A stretch of 64,000 nt of DNA from Flaccisagitta enflata. Lineage: Eukaryota; Chaetognatha; Sagittoidea; Aphragmophora. Positions 1 through 10,200 of this stretch are shown here, piece by piece. The stretch covers positions 99,882,001 to 99,946,000 of the forward strand of contig OZ231126.1 of the NCBI GenBank assembly GCA_965153355.1, read 5' to 3'. A model generated the notes under the pieces. That model had not been told where the DNA came from and made no database searches. It was given only the letters and a program-made list of their open reading frames with translations. Every line of letters begins with the position of its first letter. The first letter of the stretch is position 1. Made by a program: the position numbers and the translations under genes.

Positions 1-39
1 TTGGGGCCTGAGAGGGGCCTCGGGGGGGGGGGGGGACGT
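1..39. repeat. Tail of a minisatellite A unit plus G-run
   Basis: The window opens with a GGGGCCTGAGAGGGGCCT unit followed by a run of about 13 G and GACGTATG. The same order (A units, G-run, GGAC-type repeat) marks the right side of Z-associated arrays at 15.7, 17.2 and 20.9 kb, so this is probably the right edge of another such array. Confidence 0.5.
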
Positions 40-620
40 ATGCACAGTGGACCGTGACCCTGAAAAAATCAATTGTTATTGTTTTGGGGAGTAGTAATTT
101 ACCATAATATTCTTGTTGTTTTAATGAAACGTTGAGGAACGTTAAGCCCTAATGAGGAAAATAAACCCACGCTACGGTAGCTTTTACATAGCACTATAGC
201 CGTGTGTAGGGGGATCCTCGCGCGATCCTCCGTTCTCTAGTGTGAACTATAAGGTTCTATGCAATAGTGATGTGGCAGTGACTGATAAAAACTCTCACTG
301 ATATTACTGCATCACAACTAGAATTAGCTCTGTTGCTTCCAAAACGAATGTCCAATACCGAATTCTGTCTGAGATACTTTTTTTCACTTTTTCTTCACTT
401 TTTTTTCTCCTTTTTCGATTTGCAATCAAAATGATGCAAAAAAGATAAAAATGACCATTTTTACAACGGCGATGACCTGGACACTATATACGACATTGCT
501 TAAGACATCAACGACTATAACTGACATGACTGAAGCCAACAGCAAAGAAAATGAGGATAACGAGGCCAAGTTATGACCAATTTGTGCGCTTCTGTTACGA
601 TAAGAAGGAACGCTTTGAAC
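40..620. other. Gene-free stretch, no recognisable feature
   Basis: AT-rich sequence with short T-runs near 380-415. No reading frame with protein-like composition and no inverted repeat that I can recognise. Confidence 0.5.
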
Positions 621-700
621 GAATGAATGAATAAATGGATAAATGAATGAATGAATGAATGAATGAATGAATGAATGAATGCAGGAATTAATGAACGAAT
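621..700. repeat. (GAAT)n microsatellite
   Basis: Tandem GAAT tetranucleotides with a few AAAT and GGAT variants, most regular at 645-680. Confidence 0.9.
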
Positions 701-904
701 GAATGAACGACTGCATTACAATAAACATCGGAAGACAGGATTAAAAGAAAGACGTCTTGAACTGACCAACAGACAGGCTGTTTTTTCTTCTGTCCGTTTC
801 CCTGTCTGTCTCGTCTTCTCCCCTTCCTCTTCTCTCTCCCTTTCTTTTCTTTTCCTCTTCTCTTCTCCCTCTCTCACCCTCCTTCCTCTCAACGGCTCTG
901 CACG

Positions 905-1040
<136 letters not shown>

Positions 1041-1338
1041 AAAATGAAATCCAGACAATGAGATGGATAAATAGATAGACGCAGGCATTCACTGAAAATA
1101 AATCCAGGAGAAGAATCAATAAACAAGTATCTCGATTGTTGCTTGAGACACGTTTTCAGCGTGAACATATTTCCATGAATTTCAGTTGTCCAATGAGGGA
1201 GTGAGCGAGCCTGTGAATGGAGCGAGCAAGCGAAGCAAAGCGCTACGGAGCGAGTGAGTGGCGCGAACAAACTAACGTAGCGAGCGACCGAGTGGCCCGT
1301 TGAAACGCACTTGTCAGGAGTAATGACAGCCCCTTATA

Positions 1339-1516
1339 CAGTTGAACCCCGTTCTAACGGACCCGCCACCAACAGAATTCCGCCTATAACAGATGCAAAT
1401 TCATAGTTTCTTCAAGTTAATTTCTTTTACTTTTTTTTGTTGGCAATAACAGAAGTCCGCCTTTAACAGGGGAAAATTGATGGTCCCCTGAAATTTGTTA
1501 GAGCGGGGTTTAACTG
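1339..1516. mobile_element. Pogo/Tigger-like MITE with TA target duplication
   Basis: The left terminus CAGTTGAACCCCGTTCTAAC is matched in reverse complement by the right terminus (about 18 of 22 bases). The element is 178 bp and flanked by TA at 1337-1338 and 1517-1518. CAGT-GAACCCCG-type ends with TA duplication are typical of pogo/Tigger-group Tc1-mariner transposons. There is no transposase, so it is non-autonomous. A second CAGTTGAAC motif begins at 1519, directly after the right TA, and may be a fragment of another copy. A related element lies at 31,402. Confidence 0.75.
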
Positions 1517-1559
1517 TACAGTTGAACTTCAGATTGTCTTACTATAGACGGTCTTACCA

Positions 1560-1835
1560 CAGATGGATTACGTATTACAATGATTGGGAAGATGAAAACG
1601 ACGACCACGAAGATAGCAATGAAGATTATGATTATGTTGATGAAATAGTTGAATCTGTCAATGACGTCGACGACAGACATGAAGAAAACGATAACAACGG
1701 TGATGATGATGACAATGATGACGACGACGAAGACGACGGTGATGATAATGACAACGACGGTGAGGAAAATGACGACGATGATGACTACGACAAAAACTAT
1801 GATGATAATGTCGTTGATGAGAATCAGGCACATTT
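1560..1835. repeat. Degenerate GAY trinucleotide tract
   Basis: Mixed GAT, GAC, GAA and AAT triplets, densest at 1690-1800. The plus-strand open frame is almost pure Asp/Glu/Asn and the minus-strand frame almost pure Val/Ile, as expected of a decayed trinucleotide repeat rather than a gene. Confidence 0.75.
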
Positions 1836-1952
1836 TTATCGAAATCATAAGATATTTTGCGTCATTGATTAATGCGTAACCAACCAACTAGGGCATCCGG
1901 ACAGGAGCCGTATACTCAAAAAGCTCAAAAACGCCGAAAAAGTAAATAGTCG

Positions 1953-2440
1953 CAAAAGCGTTATATGGTCAGCGGTACCCGTTGCCCCTGTGTGAGTGTA
2001 TATGTGGGTGTGAGGTAGTTAGAGGGGCAGCGGCCCTGAAGGGGCCAATGACCTATACTGTTTTTGGGCAGCTTCTCATTGAATAACATGGTAAATTAAC
2101 AAAAAAACAAAAAATGCATGGAAAATTGATAAGAACTGAAAATAATGTTAAATTCCTATTAAATAATATGGCAAATTGACAAAAACTGAAAATTGATAAG
2201 AACTGAAAATAATGTCAAATTCCTATTGAATAATATGGCAAATTGACAAGAAATTGAAAAAAATGCAAAGTTCTCATTGAATATTATGGATAATTGCTCA
2301 GGACGTATGGAAATTCACCCTTGTCCTACAGGACATCGGCCCTTTGGGGCCGCTGCCCTGCTCTACTTTATTTCTTCAGCTAATCACTCAAAGCAGGGCA
2401 TCGGGTACCACTGACCATGTGCGATTCTTGGATGACTTGT
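1953..2440. mobile_element. Z element, compact copy with both inverted ends
   Basis: The left end carries GGTCAGCGGTACCCG and GGCAGCGGCCCTGAAGGGGCC. The right end (about 2295-2440) carries the inverted counterparts: CCTACAGGACATCGGCCCTT, GGGGCCGCTGCCCTGCT and GGGCATCGGGTACCACTGACC without its final base. The interior is AT-rich with several TATTGAATAATATGG-like repeats, as also seen inside the copies at 29 and 39 kb. There is no coding capacity. I infer a non-autonomous terminal-inverted-repeat element; I see no clean target duplication. Confidence 0.65.
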
Positions 2441-2444
2441 TATA

Positions 2445-2910
2445 TGAGCCTCAAGGCTGGAATTAGCGCCTGGTGGCTGGAGTTGGGGCCTTGAGGCTGG
2501 GATCTGAGCCTCGAGGCTGGGATTTGAGCTTTGAGGCTGGAATTTGAGCTTTGAGGCTGGGATTTGAGCTTCGAGGCTGTGATTTGAGGTTCAAGGCTGG
2601 GATTTGAGGTTCGAGGCTGGGATTTGAGCTTCGAGGCTGAGATTTGAGGTTCGAGGCTGGGATTTGAGGTTCGAGGCTGGGATTTGAGCTTTGAGGCTGG
2701 GATTTGAGCTTCGAGGCTGGGATTTGAGCTTTGAGGCTGGGATTTGAGCTTTGAGGCTGGGATTTGGGCTTTGAGGCTAGGATTTGGGTCTTGAGACAGG
2801 GATTTGATGCTTGAGGCTGGGATTTGAGCCTCGAGGCTGGAATTTGAGCCTCATGACTGAGATTTGAGCCTCGAGACTGGGTAATGAGCTTCAAGGCTAG
2901 GATTCGGGCC
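2445..2910. repeat. 20-bp minisatellite A (GATTTGAG..CGAGGCTGG)
   Basis: About 22 tandem units of exactly 20 bp (GATTTGAGCTTCGAGGCTGG and close variants) directly follow the outer end of the Z copy. The minus-strand open frame of 174 codons across it is a by-product of the repeat. Confidence 0.9.
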
Positions 2911-2974
2911 TTGAAGGGGGGGGGGGACGCAGGAGAAGGAGAGGGAGAAGGAGAAGAAGGAGAAATTTTCCCTA

Positions 2975-3100
2975 TGTGTGAAAGCATAGGTCACCGGCCC
3001 CTTCAGGACCGCTGTCCAAAAGGGGACCAACCAACCAACCAACCAACTGACTGACCGACCGACCGACATAGCGGAGTGTAGCGTAGCACGCGACTAAAAA
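2975..3100 (+). repeat. Y element, partial copy with (ACCA)n/(GACC)n core
   Basis: Contains (ACCA)n then (GACC)n at 3025-3066 and ends GCACGCGACTAAAAAT, the right end shared by Y copies elsewhere in the window. The left end is not recognisable. Confidence 0.55.
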
Positions 3101-3171
3101 TAACTCAACGTTCCAGCCGCCAAACTCGTGATCGTGCCGCGCCGCAGTCAGGAATGAACGTGATTGTTTTG

Positions 3172-3232
3172 GAAATACCAATTAAGCCTTTTAGGCGGCT
3201 CTCGCCGACCAGAAAAAAAGTCGTAAGAGTGG
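3172..3232 (+). repeat. Dispersed repeat W (GGCGGCT..CGCCGACC)
   Basis: TACCAATTAAGCC, GGCGGCTCTCGCCGACC and AGAAAAAAAGTCGTAA match the reverse complement of 63,117-63,180 at most positions. The GGCGGCT/CGCC core is itself near-palindromic. Confidence 0.65.
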
Positions 3233-3540
3233 ATTTTTTTTTGTAAATTTTATCATTTTTATGTTTTTTTTTTAAATTTTCCTTTTACATATCATGAGTA
3301 TTTTTGATTCAAATGCTATATAAATATTTTTTTATTGTGTTTTTTTTTGCTTGATTTTTGTCAAAGATTAATTATTTTTTGCTTGTGAGTATAAAAACAT
3401 TTTTTATCTTAAGTTCAAATTGCATTTATATAAAATTCAAATTTTTTTCAAATTTCACATTTTTTAAATTATCAATATTGAAAAACCTGATTTTATCCAT
3501 CTGTTTCAAAAAGTAGAGTTATCTAATTTGACTCTTTTCC
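3233..3540. other. T-rich gene-free stretch
   Basis: Runs of T and AT-rich sequence. No gene or structured repeat seen. Confidence 0.6.
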
Positions 3541-3645
3541 AAAACAAAGCCGGATACACGGCTACTCCAGTTGCGTGTGGGTGGGCGGGGGCGGTGGCAG
3601 TGGCCCCAAAGGGGTCGATGACCTTTGCTTTCACACAAAGAAATA

Positions 3646-3701
<56 letters not shown>

Positions 3702-3776
3702 AGAAAAAAAAAATGACCCACAAACTAACAAACAGACAGACAAAGCCTCTGAAATAATTGCGTGTCCGCAACAAAA
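3541..3776 (+). repeat. Y element with (AAAG)n core
   Basis: The left end AAGCCGGATACACGGCTACT is followed by CAGTTGCGTGTGGGTGGGCG, an (AAAG)n tract at 3645-3710, and the right end TTGCGTGTCCGCAAC. It is the only copy here whose core is AAAG rather than GACC/GGAC. Confidence 0.75.
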
Positions 3777-4257
3777 TATCCATGAGGACAAGAGCCTTGG
3801 GAGCTCCAACTGGTGTTTCATGCGCAACCCTCGCAGCTTTCCTTAGAATTATCAAAAATCCATCTCAACCCTAACCAACGGGTGGCTCAACAGATACAAA
3901 TCAACAGCAAAAAAAACCTATAATTGTCAGCTATTTATGAAATAAGCAAGTGACTAGAAAGAGTACCAGATTTGTGCTGAATTGTCGCATTCAATATCCG
4001 TTTGCATAAAGTTGTAGTCATGAAATATTGAAAAAATATGAAAATCTTTAAAATGGGTTTTGCATTTCTCATGGAAAACCAGATAAATGGTCTGATTGTA
4101 ATGTCAGATGACGTAAAACCACGAAAAATTTATGGAATAAAAGATTGTTGTGACACCTTTGGGTGTATCATGAAATAATGGGACTTTAATCAGAGCTGTA
4201 AATATAACAAAACATGAAATGTGGAGGTGGGAGGGATGTTGACCGGCTATAGGGCCC
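3777..4257. other. Gene-free stretch before the 80-bp array
   Basis: Mostly AT-rich. About 3785-3850 resembles 29,370-29,450 weakly (GAGCCTTGGGAGCTCCAACT against an AAGCCTTGCAAGCTTTCAAT-like stretch). No coding signal. Confidence 0.45.
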
Positions 4258-7200
4258 ATTGGAGAGGCACCTAGGTGTAGGGGGGCCAGGTGGTTCTAGG
4301 TGGTCGGCTGGTATTTTTCAGCGTCAGGGGTGTATAGTAGCCACGGTGATGGTGTTTTAGGGGGGCCAGGTGGTTCTAGGTGGTCGGCTGGTATTTTTCA
4401 GCGTCAGGGTGTATATAGCCACGGTGATGGTGTTTAGGGGGCCAGGTGGTTCTAGGTGGTCATTGGCATTTTTCAGCGTCAGGGGTGTATAGTAGCCACG
4501 GTGATGGTGTTTTAGGGGGGCCAGGTGGTTCTAGGTGGTCGGCTGGTATTTTTCAGCGTCAGGGGTGTATAGTAGCCACGGTGATGGTGTTTTAGGGGGC
4601 CAGGTGGTTCTAGGTGGTCGGCTATTTTTCAGTCAGGGGTGTATAGTAGCCACGGTGATGGTGTTTAGCCAGGTGGTTCTAGGTGGTCGGTGGTATTTTC
4701 AGCGTCAGGGTGTATAGTAGCCACGGTGATGGTGTTTAGGGGCGGCAGGGTGGTCGTGGTACGGGCTGGTATTTTTCAGCGTCAGGGGTGTATAGCCACG
4801 GTGATGGAGGTTTTAGGGGGCCAGGTGGTTCCAGGTGGCCCATTACATTTTCAGCTAGGGGTGTATAGTAGCCACGGATGGTGGCTTTAGGGGGCCAGGT
4901 GGTTCTAGGTGGTCTATTGGCATTTTCAGCCAGGGGTGTATAGTAGCCACTTGCAGATGGTGTTTTAGGGGGGCCAGGTGATCCTAGGTGGTTGGCTGGC
5001 ATTTTTCAGCGTCAGGGGTGTATAGTAACCACGTTGATGGTGTTTTAGGGGCCATGGTGGTTCTAGGTATCGGCTGGCATTTTTCATAGCCAGGGTGTAT
5101 AGTGTTTTTTCACGGTAGATGGGTGTTTCGGGGGGCCAGGTGGTTCCAGGTGGTCGGTCATATTTTTCTGAATAGTGTATAGAGCTAATGATGGTGTTTT
5201 AGGGGGCCAGGTGGTTCTAGGTGGTCGGCTGGCATTTTCAGCTGTGGGTGTATAGCCACGGTGATGGTGTTTTAGGGGGCCAGGTGGTCCTAGGTGGTCG
5301 GCTGGCATTTTCAGCTGTGTGTATAGTAGCCACGGTGATGGTGTTTAGGGGGCCAGGTGGTTCTAGGTATTCGCTGGCATTTTTCAGCCATTAGGGGGTG
5401 AAAGTAGTAGCCACGCAGATGGTGTCTTAGGGGTCAGTGGTTCAGGTGGTCGGCTGGCATTTTCAAATAGGGTGCATAGCCACGGTGATGTTTTAAATAG
5501 GTGGTTCTAGGTGGTCGGCTGGTATTTTTCAGCGTCAGGGGTGTATAGTAGCCACGGTGATGGTGTTTTAGGGGGGCCAGGTGGTTCTAGGTGGTCGGCT
5601 GGTATTTTTCAGCGTCAGGGGTGTATAGTAGCCACGGTGATGGTGTTTTAGGGGGGCCAGGTGGTTCTAGGTGGTCGGCTGGTATATTAGCTCGGAAGAG
5701 CGGTGTATAGTAGCCACGGTGATGGAGGTTTAGGGGTCAGGTGGTTCTAGGTGGCTCTTGGGCTGGCATTTTCAGCATTAGAGGTGTATAGTAGCCACGG
5801 TGATGGTGTTTTAGGGGGCCAGGTGGTTCTAGGTGGTCACCTGGATTGGCATTTTTCAGCGTCAGGGGTGCATAGTGTTACGGTGATGGTGTTCTTAGGG
5901 GCCAGTGGTTCCAGGTGGTCGGGCTGGCATTTTTCAGCGTCAGGGGTGTGAAGTAGCCACGGTGATGGTGTGTTTTAGGGGGCCAGGTGGTCCTAGGTGG
6001 TCGGCTGGTATTTTTCAGCGTCAGGGGTGTATAGTAGCCACGGTGATGGTGTTTTAGGGGGGCCAGGTGGTTCTAGGTGGTCGGCTGGTATTTTTCAGCG
6101 TCAGGGGTGTATAGTAGCCACGGTGATGGTGTTTTAGGGGGGCCAGGTGGTTCTAGGTGGTCGGCTGGTATTTTTCAGCGTCAGGGGTGTATAGTAGCCA
6201 CGGTGATGGTGTTTTAGGGGGGCCAGGTGGTTCTAGGTGGTCGGCTGGTATTTTTCAGCGTCAGGGGTGTATAGTAGCCACGGTGATGGTGTTTTAGGGG
6301 GGCCAGGTGGTTCTAGGTGGTCGGCTGGTATTTTTCAGTGTCAGGGGTGTATAGTAGCCACGGTGATGGTGTTTTAGGGGCGGCAGGTGGTTCTAGGTGG
6401 CTCGGCCATATTTTCAGCGCTAGGGTGTATAGTAGCTACGGTGATGGTGTTTTAGCTAGGTGGTTCTAGTGGTCATTGGCATTTTTCAGCGTCAGGGGTG
6501 TATAGCAGCCACGGTGATGGTGTTTAGGGGCCAGGTGGTTCTAGGTGGTCTAACAGCATCTTTTCAGCTAGGGTGTATAGTAGCCACGGTGATGCAGTGT
6601 TTTAGGGGGCCAGGTGGTTCTAGGTGGTCGGCTGGCAGGTTTGGGCCAGGTGTATAGTATTACGGTGATGGTGTTTTAGGGGCCAGGTGGTTCTAGGTGG
6701 TCGGCTGGCAGGTTTTTTCAGCGTCAGGGGTGTATAGTAGCCACGGTGATGGTGTTTTAGGGGTTTAGGGGTGGTTCTAGGTGGTCTATTGGCATTTTTC
6801 AATAGGGGTGTATATATAGTAGCCATGGTGATGCAGTGTGTTAGGGCCAGGTGGTTCCCAGGTGGTCTATTGGTATTTTCACATTAGGGTGTATAGTAGC
6901 CACGGTGATGGTGTTTTAGGGGGCCAGGTGGTTCTAGGTGGTCTAACAGATCACGTCAGGGTGTATAGTAGCTAATGCAAGATGCAGGTTTTGTTTAGCC
7001 AGGTGGTTCTAGGTGTCGGCTGGTATTTTTTCAGCATTAGGGGTGTATAGTAGCCACGGTGATGGTGTTTTAGGGGGCCAGGTGGTTCTAGGTGGTCGGC
7101 TGCATTTTTCAGCTAGGGGTGTATAGTAGCCACGGTGATGGTGTTTTAGGGGCGGCAGGTGGTTCTAGGTGGTCGGTCATATTTTTCAGCCAGGGTGTAT

Positions 7201-10200
7201 AGTAGCCACGGTGATGGTGTTTAGGGGGGCCCAGGTGGTTCTAGGTGGTCGGCTGGTATTTTTCAGCCAGGGTGTATAGTAGTCACTGGTGATGGTGTTT
7301 AGGGGCCAGGTGGTTCTAGGTGTCGGGTCATATCTCTTCCGAGCCAGGGGTGTATAGTAGCCACGGTGATGGTGTTTTAGGGGCGGCAGGTGGTTCTAGG
7401 TGGTCGGCTGGTATTTTTCAGCGTCAGGGGTGTATAGTAGCCACGGTGATGGTGTTTTAGGGGGGCCAGGTGGTTCTAGGTGGTCGGCTGGTATTTTTCA
7501 GCGTCAGGGGTGTATATTAGCCACGGTGATGGTGTTTTAGGGGGGCCAGGTGGTTCTAGGTGGTCTATTGGGCATTTTTCAGTCAGGGGTGTATAGTAGC
7601 CACGGTGATGGTTTTAGGGGCCAGGTGGCCTCCAGGTGGCTCCATTGGTATTTTTCAGCTGTGGGTGTATAGCCACGGTGATGGTGTTTTAGGGGGCCAG
7701 GTGGTTCTAGGTATGTCGTGGCTGGTATTTTTCAGTCCGGTGTATAGTAGCCACGGTGATGGTGTTTTAGGGGGTCAGGTGGTTCTAGGTGGTCGGCTGG
7801 TATTTTTTCAGCGTCAGGGGTGTATAGTAGCCACGGTGATGGTGTTTTAGGGGGCCAGGTGGTTCCCAGGTGGTCGGCTGGTATTTTTCAGCATTAGGTG
7901 TATATAGTAGCCACGGTGATGGTGTTTTAGGGGGCCAGGTGGTTCTAGGTGGTCATTGGCATTTTTCAGTGAGGATAGTAGCCACGGTGATGGTGTTCTA
8001 GGGGGCCCAGGTGGTTCTAGGTGGTGGGCTCATATTTTTCAGCATCATGGGTGTATAATAGCCACGGTGATGGTGTTTTAGGGGGCCCAGGTGGTTCTAG
8101 GTGGTCGGCTGGTATTTTTCAGCGTCAGGGGTGTATAGTAGCCACGGTGATGGTGTTTTAGGGGGGCCAGGTGGTTCTAGGTGGTCGGCTGGTATTTTTC
8201 AGTGTCAGGGGTGTATAGGCCACGGTGATGGTGTGTTTTAGGGGGCCAGGTGGTTCTAGGTATCGGGTTGGTATTTTCAGCCACCAGGGTGTATAGTAGC
8301 CACGGTGATGGTGTTCTTAGGGGGGTCAGGTGGTTCTAGGGAAACTGGCTGGTATTTTTCAGCGTCAGGGTGTATAGTAGCCACGGTGATGGTGTTTTAG
8401 GGGGCCAGGTGGTTCTAGGTGGTCGGCTGGTATTTTTCAGAGGTGTATAGTAGCCACGGTGATGGTGTTTTAGGGGGCCAGGTGGTTCTAGGTGGTCGGC
8501 TGGGCATTTTCAGTCAGGGTGTATAGTAGCCACGTGATGGTGTTTTAGGGGGGCCAGGTGGTTCCAGGTGGTCGGCTGGCATTTTTCAGCGCGTGGGGTG
8601 TATAGTAGCCACGGTGATGGTGTGCTCGTTTAGGGGGCCAGGTGGTTCTAGGGTGGTCGTGTCATATTTTTCAGTCAGGGGTGTATAGTAGCCACGGTGA
8701 TGGTGTTTTAGGGGGCCAGGTGGTTCTAGGTGGTCGGCTCGATATTTTTCAGCGTCAGGGGTGTATAGTAGCCACGGTGATGGTGTTTTAGGGGGGGCCA
8801 GGTGGTTCTAGGTGGTCGGCTGGTATTTTTCAGCGTCAGGGGTGTATAGTAGCCACGGTGATGGTGTTTTAGGGGGGCCAGGTGGTTCTAGGTGGTCGGC
8901 TGGTATTTTTCAGCGTCAGGGGTGTATAGTAGCCACGGTGATGGTGTTTTAGGGGGCCAGGTGGTTCTAGGTGGTCGGCTGGCAGGTTTTTCAGCCGTCA
9001 GGGGTGTATAGTATTTTAATCGATGGTGCTTTAGGGGGGCCAGGTGGTTCTAGGTGGTCTGGCAGTATTTTTCAGTCAGGGGCGTGCATAGTAGCCACGG
9101 TGATGGTGTTTTAGGGGGCCAGGTGGTTCTAGGTGGCCTGCTGGTATTTTTCAGCGTCAGGGGTGCATAGTAGCCTCAACGGCGTTTTCACCATCAGCGC
9201 CGCCAAAAGAGGGGACTCTACCAGGCTACCAGCGCGTGGTCGGCTGGTATTTTTCAGCGTCAGGGGTGTATAGTAGCCACGGTGATGGTGTTTTAGGGGG
9301 GTCAGGTGGTTCTAGGTGGTCGGCTGGGCATTTTCCAGCGCTAGGGGTGCATAGTGTTTTCACGGTGATGGTGTTTAGGGGCCAGGTGGTTCTAGGTGGT
9401 CGGCTGGCATTTTTCAGCGTCAGGGGTGTATAGTAGCCACGGTGATGGTGTTTTAGGGGGGTCAGGTGGTTCTAGGTGGTCGGCTGGTATTTTTCAGCGT
9501 CAGGGGTGTATAGTAGCCACGGTGATGGTGTTTTAGGGGGGCCAGGTGGTTCTAGGTGGTCGGCTGGTATTTTTCAGCGTCAGGGGTGTATAGTAGCCAC
9601 GGTGATGGTGTTTTAGGGGGGCCAGGTGGTTCTAGGTGGTCGGCTGGTATTTTTCAGCGTCAGGGGTGTATAGTAGCCACGGTGATGGTGTTTAGGCCAG
9701 GTGGTTCTAGGTCGGCTGGCATTTTCAGCCAAGGTGTATAGTAGCCACGGTGATGGTGTTTTAGGGGGCCAGGTACCCCAGGTGGTCGGCTTTATATTTT
9801 TCAGCGCGTCAGGGTGTATAGTAGCCACGGTGATGGTGTTTTAGGGGCGGCAGGTGGTTCCAGGTGCCCATTGGCATTTTCAGTCATCAGGGCTAGTGCA
9901 GCCACGGTGATGGTGTTAGGGGGGCCAGGTGGTTCTAGGTGGTCGTCATATTTTAGTCAGGGGTATAGTAGCCACGGTGATGGTGTTTTAGGGGGCCAGG
10001 TGGTTCTAGGTGGTCGGCTGGTATTTTTCAGCGTCAGGGGTGTATAGTAGCCACGGTGATGGTGTTTTAGGGGGGCCAGGTGGTTCTAGGTGGTCGGCTG
10101 GTATTTTCCAGCCAGGGTGTGGCAGCAGCACGGTGATGGTGTTTTAGGGGGCCAGGTGGTTCTAGGTGGTCATCTGGCATTTTTCAGCGCCAGGGGTGTA

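Noticed and set aside
1495-1872. 125-codon acidic frame suggesting an Asp/Glu-rich protein
   Set aside because: Decayed GAY trinucleotide repeat; the opposite strand is equally open.
2463-2987. 174-codon minus-strand frame with repeated Leu-Lys-Ser-Gln-Pro units
   Set aside because: It is the 20-bp minisatellite A read on the minus strand; no start context, no variation pattern favouring synonymous change.
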